Shown: positions 10,422 through 21,573 of the stretch, piece after piece
Position numbering within the stretch: position 1 is the stretch's first letter
How the letters are laid out: every line of letters starts with the position of its first letter
Source: Pacificibacter marinus
Lineage (GTDB): Bacteria; Pseudomonadota; Alphaproteobacteria; Rhodobacterales; Rhodobacteraceae
Assembly: GCF_900109555.1 (NCBI RefSeq)
Contig: NZ_FNZV01000001.1
Coordinates: 558,001-622,000, forward strand
Direction: 5' to 3'
DNA: 64,000 nt
The notes under the pieces: model-generated
The model's input: only the letters and a program-made list of their open reading frames with translations
What the model was told of the DNA's origin: nothing
The model's database searches: none
Translations under genes and position numbers: made by a program

Positions 10422-10502
10422 GCATTCTAAATGGGGTGTTATGGCTGTTTGGCAGCAACCCTAATCTACGCACAAGACCTCAATCAGAGTGATAATTTGG
10501 GG

Positions 10503-10850
10503 CTAGACGTTCCAGTCATCGACATGGCGGACTGGACCTAAAGCCATCCAGTCGGCCCGCACACGCGCCACGCGCGTATCGCCCCAAGTCCGAAACACGA
10601 TTACAAAGCTGTCTTCCGTCACCATTTCTGCGCAAATATCAACGCGGTGATTGCTGGCTTGGTCCATGTCGAGCATAGACAGGCCAACAGTGATGACAGG
10701 TGGACGGGCAAACGGTTCATCAAAATCAATCACACGCCTCAACTCGCGTGGCCCCTTGCCGGTCCACATTGCACCGCCGTCTTGAAAGTCAGAAAACAGT
10801 AAAAGAGAATCCTGCTCGACTCCCAGTTGGTGCGTATCAATTCTTTGCAT
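10503..10850 (-). CDS. H-type lectin domain protein
   Basis: A 115-residue protein that is essentially one H-type lectin domain (the fold of Helix agglutinin and discoidin): FDEPFARPPVITVGLSMLD, then NHRVDI, and FRTWGDTRVARVRADWMAL with the conserved Trp, Asp-Thr and Trp residues. There is no signal peptide or membrane segment, so it appears cytoplasmic. I recall similar proteins next to the ATP synthase genes in other Rhodobacterales. The ligand and role are unknown. It lies 185 bases past atpC on the same strand, beyond a terminator-like hairpin. No good Shine-Dalgarno is seen. Confidence 0.75.
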   Translation of the reverse strand: MQRIDTHQLGVEQDSLLLFSDFQDGGAMWTGKGPRELRRVIDFDEPFARPPVITVGLSMLDMDQASNHRVDICAEMVTEDSFVIVFRTWGDTRVARVRADWMALGPVRHVDDWNV

Positions 10851-10981
10851 AAGTCAGTGTATCTTTGCAGTTTCAATAGATAAAATTAGGCGCCATGGCC
10901 CTGCTCACCCTAAGCTGGGAAATTAACCTTGCCAAGAGCGCCGTGCAGCGGGCAAGTTTTATCATCTTGCCCCAAAATGCG

Positions 10982-11013
10982 AAAAGGCCCCTTGGTCAAA
11001 CCAAAGGGCCTTT
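10982..11013 (-). terminator. Terminator of the atpHAGDC operon
   Basis: AAAGGCCC (10983-10990) pairs with GGGCCTTT (11006-11013), with an inner TTGG/CCAA stem after one mismatch. Read leftward it ends in a short T run. It begins about 20 bases past the atpC stop. Confidence 0.75.
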
Positions 11014-11035
11014 AAAATTCACAATCGGGCCTGAT

Positions 11036-11446
11036 TTACAGGTGCGCGTCGAAGCCCAGATGTTCCGCGATGTGGATCAGATCCGCGAGAAGTTTTTGCG
11101 TCTCGTGCTGCGTATCAACCGCTGCGGTTTCATGGGCTTGCGTTGCAGTGGACACGAGTTCCGCGAGGATCTCAGGCGTCACTTCACTGGTTGGCAAAGC
11201 CATTTCCGCCAAAACGGAAATAGCATCAGCGGACAATTCCGCAAACCCACCGGTTACAACGAACTGCTCTTCTCCGTCTGCGCCCTTGATGGTCAAAAAA
11301 CCAGGCCGCAAAGACAGAATGGTCGGCTCGTGGCCAGCCATCGCAGTCAAGTCACCATCAGCACCCGGGATCTGCACCTCGGTTGCCACCACAGAAGCAA
11401 GTTTGCGCTCTGGAGAGACGAGATCGAATTGGACAGTATTAGCCAT
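11036..11446 (-). CDS. atpC: F1 ATP synthase epsilon subunit
   Basis: Rotor-stalk subunit that couples the c-ring to the F1 head and can inhibit ATP hydrolysis. The start MANTVQFDLVSPER follows a strong AAGGAGG; a longer frame would add 22 unrelated residues. The N-terminal beta-sandwich is recognisable from VSPERKL and PGADGDLTAMAGHEPTI. At 136 residues it matches the family. It is last of the operon, after an unusually long (136-base) spacer from atpD that contains inverted repeats (CCCAAGC at 11472-11478 with GCTTGGG at 11502-11508), possibly setting a lower epsilon yield. Confidence 0.95.
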   Translation of the reverse strand: MANTVQFDLVSPERKLASVVATEVQIPGADGDLTAMAGHEPTILSLRPGFLTIKGADGEEQFVVTGGFAELSADAISVLAEMALPTSEVTPEILAELVSTATQAHETAAVDTQHETQKLLADLIHIAEHLGFDAHL

Positions 11447-11582
11447 GAAGGCCTCCTTTAAAGCGTTTTGTCCCAAGCACCTGTGCAATGATGCTTCAAA
11501 CGCTTGGGTCAAATTGAGATGGCGAACGATCCGAGATCAAGATCTAAATGATCCCGACCTCGGGTCGTTTTAAGCTACAGAC

Positions 11583-13013
<1,431 letters not shown>

Positions 13014-13025
13014 TTACTCCGGTTC

Positions 13026-13898
13026 TTAGAGCGCTTCAGCGCCCGAGATGATTTCGATAAGCTCATTGGTGATGACAGCCTGACGCGAACGGTTGTATTG
13101 AATGGTCAGTTTGTCGATCATGTCGCCTGCGTTGCGTGTGGCGTTGTCCATAGCGGACATCCGCGCACCCTGCTCGGAGGCAGCATTTTCCAAAAGAGCT
13201 GCAAAGATCTGCGTGGCGACGCCGCGCGGCAGAAGGTCTGCGAGGATGGCTTCTTCGGAAGGCTCGTAATCGTAGAGCGCCCCAGCGTCATCATCGTTTG
13301 CTTCATATGCCGCCGGAATAACCTGCAAAGCTGTCGGAATTTGGGAAACAACGTTGACGAATTTCGAGTAGAAAATCGTCGCAACATCGAACTCTTCGCC
13401 GTCAAAACGACCAAGGATATCCTTGGCGATTTCTTGTGCGTTGATATAGCCCAGACGTTTTACGCTGCTCAGATCGACGTGGCCGATCAAAAGCGCACCA
13501 AATTCACGGTTCAGCTGTTCACGGCCTTTTTTGCCAACAGTGAGAACTTTCACTGTTTTGCCAGCAGCTTGCAATTCGGCGATGCGTGTTTTTGCGAGTT
13601 TCACGATCGAAGAGTTGAAGCCACCACATAGGCCGCGTTCTGCAGTCATCACGACGAGCAATTGCACATCGTCTTTGCCCGTCCCGGCAAGAAGCCGGGG
13701 CGCGCTATCAGAGCCACCTACTGATGCGGACAGCGCCCCCAGAACAGCGTTAAACCGTTCTGTGTAGGGCCGTGACGCTTCAGCAGCATCTTGGGCGCGG
13801 CGCAATTTTGCGGCCGCGACCATTTGCATGGCTTTCGTGATCTTGCGTGTGGATTTCACACTCGCGATCCGATTTTTTAGGTCCTTGAGATTAGGCAT
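13026..13898 (-). CDS. atpG: F1 ATP synthase gamma subunit
   Basis: Central rotating shaft. The 290 residues begin with the conserved [24 protein letters not shown] coiled-coil helix (residues 1-24 match the family pattern), contain [11 protein letters not shown] in the middle, and end in the C-terminal helix [17 protein letters not shown]...[15 protein letters not shown]. The family length is matched and an AAGGA precedes the ATG. It lies between atpA and atpD. Confidence 0.97.
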   Translation of the reverse strand: MPNLKDLKNRIASVKSTRKITKAMQMVAAAKLRRAQDAAEASRPYTERFNAVLGALSASVGGSDSAPRLLAGTGKDDVQLLVVMTAERGLCGGFNSSIVKLAKTRIAELQAAGKTVKVLTVGKKGREQLNREFGALLIGHVDLSSVKRLGYINAQEIAKDILGRFDGEEFDVATIFYSKFVNVVSQIPTALQVIPAAYEANDDDAGALYDYEPSEEAILADLLPRGVATQIFAALLENAASEQGARMSAMDNATRNAGDMIDKLTIQYNRSRQAVITNELIEIISGAEAL

Positions 13899-13919
13899 TT
13901 AACTGTCCTTTTCCCAGGG

Positions 13920-15455
13920 TTAAGCGAAGGTTGCTGCGAATTCGTCCAGAACAGCCTTCACCTTGTCAGCGGCATCGCCTTTGATTTTTGGATCTTCATC
14001 AGAAATCCAAGTCAAAAGATCAGCGTGCTTGCCGCGCAAGAACTCAAGAAGGCCTTTCTCGAAACGGCTCACGTCGGATACAGCGATTTTATCGAGGTAG
14101 CCGTTTGTACCTGCAAAGATAACGCAAACGATTTCTGCGTTAGACAGTGGAGAGTACTGAGCTTGCTTCATGAGTTCTGTCAAACGCGCACCACGAGCCA
14201 GCAATTGCTGTGTGGAGGCATCAAGGTCAGAACCAAACTGAGCAAAAGCAGCCATCTCACGGTACTGAGCGAGTGAAAGTTTCACTGGACCAGCAACAGA
14301 AGACATCGCTTTTGTTTGCGCAGATGAGCCAACACGAGACACGGAAAGACCAGTGTTCACCGCAGGACGAATGCCTTGGTAGAACAATTCAGTTTCCAAG
14401 AAGATCTGACCATCTGTGATCGAAATCACGTTGGTTGGAATAAACGCAGAAACATCACCGCCCTGAGTTTCAATGATAGGCAAAGCCGTCAAAGAACCAG
14501 AACCGTAGTCTGCGTTGAGTTTCGCAGAACGCTCAAGAAGTCTGGAGTGAAGGTAGAACACGTCACCAGGGTAAGCTTCACGTCCTGGTGGGCGACGCAA
14601 AAGCAAAGACATTTGGCGGTAAGACACAGCTTGCTTTGAAAGGTCATCATAGATGATCAAAGCGTGGCGACCGTTGTCGCGAAAGTGCTCAGCCATAGCG
14701 GTCGCAGCGTAAGGCGCAAGGAACTGCATTGGTGCAGGATCGGACGCAGTCGCAGCCACAACGATAGTGTACTCAGACGCACCGGACTCTTCGAGCTTTT
14801 TAACAAGCTGAGCCACTGTGGAGCGTTTTTGACCAATCGCTACGTAGATACAGTACAATTTGTCATTTTCAGACTTTGCAGCATCGTTGTAGGATTTTTG
14901 GTTGAGGATCGTATCAAGCGCCACAGCTGTTTTACCAGTTTGACGGTCACCAATGATAAGCTCACGCTGGCCACGGCCAACTGGGATCATCGCGTCAACA
15001 GACTTAAGGCCTGTCGCCATTGGCTCGTGAACGGATTTACGCGGGATAATCCCCGGCGCTTTCACGTCAGCTACGAGGCGTTTGGATGTTTTAATCTCAC
15101 CCTTGCCATCGATTGGGTTGCCAAGGCCATCAACAACGCGGCCCAAGAGCTCGTCGCCCGCAGGAACATCCACGATGGACTTCGTACGTTTAACTGTATC
15201 GCCTTCTTTGATGTCTTTATCAGACCCAAAGATAACGATACCTACGTTGTCGGCTTCAAGGTTAAGTGCCATCCCGCGGATGCCGCCGGGGAACTCAACC
15301 ATTTCACCAGCCTGAACGTTGTCGAGACCGTAGACGCGGGCGATACCATCACCAACGCTCAGTACACGACCAACTTCAGCAACTTCGGCGTCTTTGCCAA
15401 AGTCTTTGATCTGATCCTTGAGGATCGCAGAAATTTCGGCTGCTTGGATTCCCAT
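13920..15455 (-). CDS. atpA: F1 ATP synthase alpha subunit
   Basis: Non-catalytic nucleotide-binding subunit of F1. The 511 residues carry GDRQTGKT at 169-176 and the alpha signature [17 protein letters not shown], with the C-terminal helical bundle after it. Its ATG overlaps the atpH stop by one base (TAATG), so the two are translationally coupled. Confidence 0.98.
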   Translation of the reverse strand: MGIQAAEISAILKDQIKDFGKDAEVAEVGRVLSVGDGIARVYGLDNVQAGEMVEFPGGIRGMALNLEADNVGIVIFGSDKDIKEGDTVKRTKSIVDVPAGDELLGRVVDGLGNPIDGKGEIKTSKRLVADVKAPGIIPRKSVHEPMATGLKSVDAMIPVGRGQRELIIGDRQTGKTAVALDTILNQKSYNDAAKSENDKLYCIYVAIGQKRSTVAQLVKKLEESGASEYTIVVAATASDPAPMQFLAPYAATAMAEHFRDNGRHALIIYDDLSKQAVSYRQMSLLLRRPPGREAYPGDVFYLHSRLLERSAKLNADYGSGSLTALPIIETQGGDVSAFIPTNVISITDGQIFLETELFYQGIRPAVNTGLSVSRVGSSAQTKAMSSVAGPVKLSLAQYREMAAFAQFGSDLDASTQQLLARGARLTELMKQAQYSPLSNAEIVCVIFAGTNGYLDKIAVSDVSRFEKGLLEFLRGKHADLLTWISDEDPKIKGDAADKVKAVLDEFAATFA

Positions 15456-16015
15456 TATCCGACCTCTTTCATTGCATTCTGGAGGGAAGAGAGCTTGGAG
15501 GCGATTGATGTATCAATCATCTTCGAGCCCACTTTAACGATAAGACCGCCGATGAGGGACTCATCAACGGTCGCATTGATTGTAACGTCTTTGCCAAACT
15601 GGGCAGACAATGTCTTAGCCAGTTTGTCACTCTGCGTTTTGGTCAAAGCCTTTGCAGAGGTGACGTCCGCAGTCACTTCGCCGCGCTCGTCTGCGAGCAT
15701 GGCGTTCAATGCGTCCACAAGTTGTGGCAACACAAAAAGACGACGGTTTTGCGCCAGCAAAGCCAAAGTATTGGCCGTGATGGGCGAAAATTTTGCTTTT
15801 TTCGAAATTGCTGCAACGACAGCACCATGTTCCTCACGCGAGACAACAGGTGACGCGATAACAGCGTTCAAATCAGCACTATCGGCCAAAGCCGAGCCAA
15901 GGGCGGCGACATCGCCCTCAAGCGCTTTTAGCGTTTTGCTTTCCTTGGCCAGATCAAACAAGGCCGTGGCGTAGCGTGCGGCAATACCGCGGGAAATCGA
16001 AGCTGGTTCGGACAC
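15455..16015 (-). CDS. atpH: F1 ATP synthase delta subunit
   Basis: Stator subunit linking the F1 head to the peripheral stalk. I choose the GTG at 16015 ([16 protein letters not shown]), because it matches the usual Rhodobacterales N-terminus and has GGAAGG six bases upstream; an in-frame GTG two codons earlier (16021) would sit on top of that site. The product is 186 residues, with the conserved C-terminal [19 protein letters not shown]. It is first gene of atpHAGDC; the F0 genes are not in this window, as is usual for this order. Confidence 0.93.
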   Translation of the reverse strand: MSEPASISRGIAARYATALFDLAKESKTLKALEGDVAALGSALADSADLNAVIASPVVSREEHGAVVAAISKKAKFSPITANTLALLAQNRRLFVLPQLVDALNAMLADERGEVTADVTSAKALTKTQSDKLAKTLSAQFGKDVTINATVDESLIGGLIVKVGSKMIDTSIASKLSSLQNAMKEVG

Positions 16016-16408
16016 GTCCACCCTTCCGATGTCGTTGGGCCTTTCCCCCTCAACTCACTGATTTGTGAACATCAAAGGTAGGGCATATTGAGAAGCCCGT
16101 GCGAATGCACAGGCAGCAAAAATCGCGCTGGGTATAGCTGAGCATTCGCCACCTCGCAACCTTGTTACTGCGCTTTCGTGCCAAGATGTCGCGGGGGCAT
16201 TTAAGCAATATCAATCACTTAAGAAAAATGAGGCGTTTAAACATGAAAAAAAAGTTACAAGACACACCTTTTTTATCACTCATTTCAACGAATCCAGCGT
16301 CAAACTGCCAGCGTGACTCGATAATCTATAGAAGAAGACACAATAGATTTCCCCTTGTGAGAGCCCCTGTCGGCTGGGCTGTTCCCATTGCGGGAATACC
16401 ACCCAGAA
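16016..16408. other. Gene-free leader region of the atp operon (393 bases)
   Basis: No convincing gene is present; a rightward open frame here (from 16162) has no ribosome-binding site and no family resemblance, and runs into the methyltransferase gene. The region should hold the atp promoter, and near its right end an imperfect nested hairpin (16374-16406, CTGGG/CCCAG around TTCCC/GGGAA) that may end the methyltransferase transcript, although it lacks a T-run. The middle (about 16200-16350) is A-rich. Confidence 0.6.
16131..16159 (-). promoter_or_regulatory. Possible promoter of atpHAGDC
   Basis: On the minus strand TTGCGA (16154-16159) and TATACC (16131-16136) are spaced by 17 bases, about 115 bases ahead of the atpH start. 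The match to the sigma-70 consensus is only partial. Confidence 0.33.
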
Positions 16409-17167
16409 CTACGGATTTAAGACTGGCTTGGCCTCGGGCACAGGCCGCAACCCACCCAAGACCCCTTTGGCACGACTGAGTGCTTGCGGACTGCCCGTTC
16501 CTGTTTGCGCGTAGACCTGTTTGGACACCTCAAGCATCAAGACACCGCCCGCCAGATGATCTGTCACTTGGCGTCCAATCCGTTCCAACATAGGCCCAGA
16601 CCGCAGCCAAAAGCGTTTGTGTGACGGCGGTTGAAACAGCACAGCCTTGTGACGTTCAGGTACAAAATTGGCAAGTTTAAGCTGGGCCTCAAGCTGCCCC
16701 AACGAATAAGGCCGCCCATAGCCAAACGGCGTCCCATCTGAGCGTGACCACACGCCACCGCGATTGGGCACGATGAACAAAGCTTTGCCCCCAGGCCCCA
16801 ACACACGCCAGCATTCTTCCAGCAAAGCGGATTGATTGTCAGAGGTTTCAAGCCCGTGCATCACCACCAGCTTATCAACGAATCCCGTTTGCAAAGGCCA
16901 AGCCGTTTCGTGGCACAACGTCGATGTGTTTTCCATTCCGGCAGGCCAGTGCATCACGCCTTGCTGATCCGGCATCAACGCCACAACGCGGCGTGCATCA
17001 GCCAAATAGGGCCGCAACAAAGGCACCGAAAACCCAAAGCCTGCAACAGTTTGCCGTGACGCGTTGGGCCAATAGGCCACAACCTGATCACGGATCACGC
17101 GCTGCGCCGCACGGCCCAAACCAGTGCGATAATAGAAATTTCTCAGTTCAACAACATCAAGGTGCAT
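16409..17167 (-). CDS. Class I SAM-dependent methyltransferase
   Basis: A 252-residue protein beginning [23 protein letters not shown], matching a well-conserved Rhodobacterales methyltransferase family. The SAM-binding glycine loop is weak ([14 protein letters not shown]); post-motif elements are seen in [11 protein letters not shown] (Asp-containing strand) and [19 protein letters not shown] (motif III region). The frame is open further upstream, but earlier starts would overlap the divergent gloB region; an ATG at 17185 is the main alternative. The substrate is unknown. In other genomes it sits beside gloB, as here. Confidence 0.8.
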   Translation of the reverse strand: MHLDVVELRNFYYRTGLGRAAQRVIRDQVVAYWPNASRQTVAGFGFSVPLLRPYLADARRVVALMPDQQGVMHWPAGMENTSTLCHETAWPLQTGFVDKLVVMHGLETSDNQSALLEECWRVLGPGGKALFIVPNRGGVWSRSDGTPFGYGRPYSLGQLEAQLKLANFVPERHKAVLFQPPSHKRFWLRSGPMLERIGRQVTDHLAGGVLMLEVSKQVYAQTGTGSPQALSRAKGVLGGLRPVPEAKPVLNP

Positions 17168-17230
17168 TGCAAATCTGCGTTCCATAGCCAACTGTTGTAT
17201 CAACCATGACGCACAATGCGAGAAAACACC

Positions 17231-18016
17231 ATGACCGAACTCGTCACCTTTCCCGTTCTCAAAGACAACTACGCGTTTCTCTTGCATGATCATGTGTCAT
17301 TGCGCACGGCTGTGGTTGATGTCGCGGATCACGCTCCTATTATTGCAGAGCTTGAAAAGCACGGCTGGGATCTCACCGATATTTGGCTGACCCACCACCA
17401 CTGGGACCACATCGATGGGCTTGCCCCTTTGCTCGAAGCTTGTGCTGCCAAAGGCTGGCACCCACGCGTTGTTGCCGCCAAAGCTGACATGCACCGCCTG
17501 CCCCATACGCTGATCACCGATCAAGTCGAAGATGGCGATACCTTTATGTTCGGCGATATCCCTGTGCACATTATCAATGTGCCCGGACACACGGTGGGGC
17601 ACATCGCCTACCACGTGCCAAGCATCGCAACATTGTTCACCGCCGATAGTCTTATGGCGCTGGGATGTGGACGCTTGTTTGAAGGCACCCCTGCGCAAAT
17701 GTGGAACAGCCTGCAAAAATTGCGCGCCCTGCCGCCACACACGACAGTCTGTTCGGGTCATGAATATACCGAAAGCAATGCCGCCTTTGCCATGTCCATC
17801 GATCCAGAAAACCCAGCGCTGCAGGCGCGTGTGCGCGACGTTAAAGCTGCCCGCGCTGCAAATATGCCGACAGTGCCGTCGCAATTGCAGCTTGAGATGG
17901 ACACAAATCCATTTTTACGCGCCGACAATAAAGACTTAAAATCAGCTGTCGGCATGGCGAATGCATCCGATTTAGACGTCTTCACCGAAATCCGTGCCAG
18001 AAAAGACAGGTTCTGA
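17231..18016 (+). CDS. gloB: Hydroxyacylglutathione hydrolase (glyoxalase II)
   Basis: Hydrolyses S-lactoylglutathione to D-lactate and glutathione, the second step of methylglyoxal detoxification. In the 261 residues the metallo-beta-lactamase metal motif THHHWDH is at 54-60, with further ligands His120 (PGHTVGH), Asp139 (TADS) and His177 (SGHEYT); the C-terminal glutathione-binding helical domain follows. The start [16 protein letters not shown] matches the family; five extra codons upstream have no support. It is divergent from the methyltransferase across about 60 bases. Confidence 0.95.
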   Translation: MTELVTFPVLKDNYAFLLHDHVSLRTAVVDVADHAPIIAELEKHGWDLTDIWLTHHHWDHIDGLAPLLEACAAKGWHPRVVAAKADMHRLPHTLITDQVEDGDTFMFGDIPVHIINVPGHTVGHIAYHVPSIATLFTADSLMALGCGRLFEGTPAQMWNSLQKLRALPPHTTVCSGHEYTESNAAFAMSIDPENPALQARVRDVKAARAANMPTVPSQLQLEMDTNPFLRADNKDLKSAVGMANASDLDVFTEIRARKDRF

Positions 18017-18252
18017 TGTTGCATTTCGCCCTTGCAAAGGCGGCGTTCTAACATACATCATAACAACAAGGGGGCGGCTACGATGCGCCCTAATGAACAA
18101 ATATTGGACGAACACGGAAAAGTTTACGTGTGTTAACCAAAAAACCTCTTGAAGTGCGCAGGTTTCAATCGAACTTTAAGAGTATGCGGCGACGGTGGCA
18201 TTAAGACCGCCATCTGCACCGTCTGGACCCGAATGAAAGGAGCACCCCCACA

Positions 18253-20586
18253 GTGCCATCATTTTCGAACACCCTTGAGCAAGCCATTCACGCTGCGCTG
18301 GCTCTGGCCAATGCACGCAAACATGAACTCGCAACGCTCGAGCATTTGTTGCTCGCGTTGATCGATGAACCGGATGCTGCACGCGTTATGCAAGCATGCA
18401 ACGTCGAGCTTGAAGAACTGCGCAAAACACTTGTCGATTACATTGAAGATGATTTGACAACGCTCATCACCGATGTTGAAGGGTCCGAAGCTGTGCCAAC
18501 AGCTTCTTTCCAGCGCGTCATTCAACGCGCTGCCATTCACGTGCAATCCTCAGGGCGTACTGAAGTGACTGGTGCCAATGTGCTGGTCGCGATCTTTGCT
18601 GAACGCGAATCCAACGCGGCCTTCTTTTTGCAAGAACAAGATATGACACGCTACGATGCGGTCAATTTTATCGCACATGGCGTTGCCAAAGATCCTGACT
18701 TTGAAGAAGCGCGGCCTATTTCCGGCGCAGATGATGACATTGAAGGCCCAACATCTGGCGGGCCTACCTCTGGCGGTGAAGAAAAAGAATCTGCACTCGC
18801 CAAATACTGTGTTGATTTGAACAAGAAAGCCGCTGAAGGGGACGTGGACCCCTTGATCGGCCGCACACATGAAGTCGAACGCTGCATTCAGGTGCTATGC
18901 CGTCGCCGCAAAAATAACCCGCTTTTGGTTGGCGACCCTGGCGTTGGCAAAACCGCTATTGCCGAAGGTCTCGCCCGTAAAATCGTTGACGGCGAAACCC
19001 CTGAAGTTTTGTCTAAATCAACCATCTACTCTCTCGATTTGGGCGCACTCTTAGCGGGCACCCGCTACCGTGGTGATTTTGAAGAACGCCTCAAAGCCGT
19101 GATGAAAGAACTCGAAGATCACCCAGATGCCGTGCTGTTCATTGATGAAATTCACACCGTCATCGGCGCAGGCGCGACCTCTGGCGGCGCTATGGATGCG
19201 TCAAACTTGCTCAAACCTGCTCTTGCAGGCGGCAAGCTGCGCTGCATGGGCTCAACAACTTACAAAGAATTCCGTCAACATTTTGAAAAAGATCGTGCTT
19301 TGGCGCGCCGCTTCCAAAAAATTGATGTGAATGAACCATCCGTGGATGATGCGGTTAAAATTCTGATGGGCCTCAAACCCTATTTCGAGGACCACCACGA
19401 CATTCGCTACACCAACGATGCGATTAAATCCGCTGTCGAATTGGCTGCGCGCTACATTCATGACCGCAAGTTGCCCGACAAAGCGATCGATGTGATCGAC
19501 GAAGCGGGCGCTGCTCAGCACCTTGTCTCTGAAAGCCGTCGTCGCAAAACCATCGGTCCGAAAGATATCGAAGCTGTGGTGGCGAAAATTGCACGCATCC
19601 CACCGAAAAGCGTGTCTAAAAATGACACCGAAGTGCTTAAAGATCTGGAATCCACGCTCAAACGTGTTGTTTTCGGACAAGACAAAGCCATCGTTGCCCT
19701 GTCTTCGGCCATCAAACTGGCACGCGCAGGCTTGCGTGAGCCTGAAAAGCCCATCGGCAACTACCTGTTCGCAGGGCCGACAGGCGTTGGTAAAACCGAG
19801 GTGGCCAAGCAACTCGCGGACACGCTTGGCGTTGAACTTTTGCGGTTTGACATGTCCGAGTACATGGAAAAACACGCCGTTTCACGCTTGATTGGCGCGC
19901 CCCCCGGCTATGTCGGCTTTGACCAAGGCGGCATGCTCACCGACGGTGTCGACCAGCATCCGCACTGTGTGTTGTTGCTCGATGAAATGGAAAAGGCCCA
20001 CCCTGATGTGTACAACATCTTGCTGCAGGTGATGGACAACGGCAAACTCACGGATCACAATGGCAGAACCGTCGATTTCCGTAATGTTATCTTGATCATG
20101 ACAACAAATGCCGGCGCGTCTGAACAAGCTAAAGAAGCCATCGGCTTTGGTCGTGATCGCCGTGAAGGCGAAGACACCGCTGCGATTGAACGCACATTTA
20201 CACCTGAATTCCGCAACCGTTTGGATGCCGTGATTTCCTTTGATCCACTGCCAAAAGAAGTCATCTTCCAAGTTGTCGAGAAATTCGTTTTGCAACTTGA
20301 AGCTCAGCTCATGGACCGCAATGTCCACATTGAACTGACCCACGCTGCGGCCGAATGGCTAGGCAATAAAGGCTACGATAGTAAAATGGGCGCGCGTCCA
20401 CTTGGCCGCGTGATCCAAGAGTACATCAAAAAACCACTGGCAGAAGAATTGCTGTTCGGCAAGCTTGCCAAAGGTGGTGTTGTACAAGTTGGTGTCAAAA
20501 ACGGCCAAATCGACCTTCGCATCGAAGAACCCGGCGACAGACGTATCAGCGCTAGAAAAAAGCCTCCTTTGCTGACAGCTGAATAA
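18253..20586 (+). CDS. clpA: ATP-dependent Clp protease ATP-binding subunit ClpA
   Basis: AAA+ unfoldase that feeds substrates to ClpP. The start is GTG with AAAGGAG ten bases upstream. The 777 residues divide into an N-domain with two Clp repeats (about 1-145), an acidic linker with a TSGG repeat (167-175), the first AAA module with GDPGVGKT at 227-234, and the second with GPTGVGKT at 508-515 and [10 protein letters not shown]. The EAIGFG loop in the second module is the ClpP-docking tripeptide region. No long middle coiled coil is present, so this is ClpA and not ClpB. The adaptor gene clpS, often next door in other bacteria, is not found in the 236-base upstream gap or anywhere in the window. 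Confidence 0.97.
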   Translation: MPSFSNTLEQAIHAALALANARKHELATLEHLLLALIDEPDAARVMQACNVELEELRKTLVDYIEDDLTTLITDVEGSEAVPTASFQRVIQRAAIHVQSSGRTEVTGANVLVAIFAERESNAAFFLQEQDMTRYDAVNFIAHGVAKDPDFEEARPISGADDDIEGPTSGGPTSGGEEKESALAKYCVDLNKKAAEGDVDPLIGRTHEVERCIQVLCRRRKNNPLLVGDPGVGKTAIAEGLARKIVDGETPEVLSKSTIYSLDLGALLAGTRYRGDFEERLKAVMKELEDHPDAVLFIDEIHTVIGAGATSGGAMDASNLLKPALAGGKLRCMGSTTYKEFRQHFEKDRALARRFQKIDVNEPSVDDAVKILMGLKPYFEDHHDIRYTNDAIKSAVELAARYIHDRKLPDKAIDVIDEAGAAQHLVSESRRRKTIGPKDIEAVVAKIARIPPKSVSKNDTEVLKDLESTLKRVVFGQDKAIVALSSAIKLARAGLREPEKPIGNYLFAGPTGVGKTEVAKQLADTLGVELLRFDMSEYMEKHAVSRLIGAPPGYVGFDQGGMLTDGVDQHPHCVLLLDEMEKAHPDVYNILLQVMDNGKLTDHNGRTVDFRNVILIMTTNAGASEQAKEAIGFGRDRREGEDTAAIERTFTPEFRNRLDAVISFDPLPKEVIFQVVEKFVLQLEAQLMDRNVHIELTHAAAEWLGNKGYDSKMGARPLGRVIQEYIKKPLAEELLFGKLAKGGVVQVGVKNGQIDLRIEEPGDRRISARKKPPLLTAE

Positions 20587-20597
20587 AACACCTTGCT

Positions 20598-21569
20598 ATG
20601 ATGCGCCACACCGCAGCTCTCGCAATGACAATCATATCCCTCGCAAGCCCAATGCTTGCGGGGGATATTTCTTTGAGTTTGCCGATTGACTGCACGCTCG
20701 GTCAAACTTGCTACATCCAAAACTTTGTTGACGCTGACCCAAGCAATAAGGCGACAGATTTCACCTGTGGAAACCTGACTTATAACACCCACAAAGGTAC
20801 CGATTTCGCCCTACCCACACACGCCGACATGTTTAAAAAAGTCGATGTGCTAGCTGCAATATCAGGAACGGTTTTGGGCGCACGCGACGGAATGGAAGAC
20901 CACGCACAAAGCACAGTTGGAGCACCTGATGTGACAGGGCGAGAATGCGGGAACGGTCTAACCATTGACAATGGACACGGTTGGACAACGCAATATTGCC
21001 ATATGATGCAAGGCTCCATCACAGTCCGAAAAGGCGACCAGATCCGCGAAGGCGCAGTATTGGGACAGGTCGGTCTTTCCGGTAAAACCGAATTTCCCCA
21101 TGTCCATTTCATGGTTAGAAAAAACGGGGATGTGATCGACCCTTTTAATCCGTCAACCTCAAAAACATGCCGAGACACTGGGGGCCAAACACTTTGGAAA
21201 GACACCCTGCAATATCAGTCCACAGGAATTTTAGCCGTTGGAATCACTGATGCAGTGCCCGAATACGCGACCATCAAAGCGGGCACCCCGCAGGCCACTT
21301 TAACCACAAACAGCGCGGCGATTGTTGTTTTTGGCTTTGCTTTTGGTGGTCAAAAAGATGACATCATGCGCCTGTCCATAACTGGGCCTGCGGGAGCCAT
21401 CATCTTGAAGGATGCAAAAATCGAAAAACCTCAAGCACAGTATTTTCGAGCTGCGGGGCGAAAATCATCAAAACCTTGGCCGGAGGGCAATTATCAAGCC
21501 CGCGTACAAATCATTCGCAACAACACCGTGATCAGCGATATGTCAGACCAAATCACAATCGCGCCTTAG
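20598..21569 (+). CDS. Secreted M23 (LytM-like) peptidoglycan endopeptidase
   Basis: A signal peptide (cleavage likely after MLA, residue 21) precedes the zinc-peptidase domain. Zinc-ligand motifs are HKGTDF (His65, Asp69) and HVHF (His168, His170), with an additional conserved His135 in QYCHM. A C-terminal beta-rich extension of about 140 residues follows (ending DMSDQITIAP). Four Cys residues in the first half may form disulfides in the periplasm. Such enzymes cut peptide crosslinks in the wall or act as amidase activators. It begins 11 bases after the clpA stop, so read-through is likely, with only a weak ribosome-binding site of its own. It converges on the OmpA-like gene. Confidence 0.88.
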   Translation: MMRHTAALAMTIISLASPMLAGDISLSLPIDCTLGQTCYIQNFVDADPSNKATDFTCGNLTYNTHKGTDFALPTHADMFKKVDVLAAISGTVLGARDGMEDHAQSTVGAPDVTGRECGNGLTIDNGHGWTTQYCHMMQGSITVRKGDQIREGAVLGQVGLSGKTEFPHVHFMVRKNGDVIDPFNPSTSKTCRDTGGQTLWKDTLQYQSTGILAVGITDAVPEYATIKAGTPQATLTTNSAAIVVFGFAFGGQKDDIMRLSITGPAGAIILKDAKIEKPQAQYFRAAGRKSSKPWPEGNYQARVQIIRNNTVISDMSDQITIAP

Positions 21570-21573
21570 CCGA

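Noticed and set aside
14664-15974. A 436-codon open frame antisense to atpA and atpH
   Set aside because: Same reason: it crosses two certain genes, and no ribosome-binding site or recognisable domain is present.
16162-16479. A 105-codon frame in the atp leader region
   Set aside because: It runs into the certain methyltransferase gene, has no Shine-Dalgarno and no homology; half of it is low-complexity.
18253-20586. ClpB instead of ClpA
   Set aside because: The length of 777 residues, the absence of the long middle coiled coil and the presence of a ClpP-docking IGF loop all fit ClpA.
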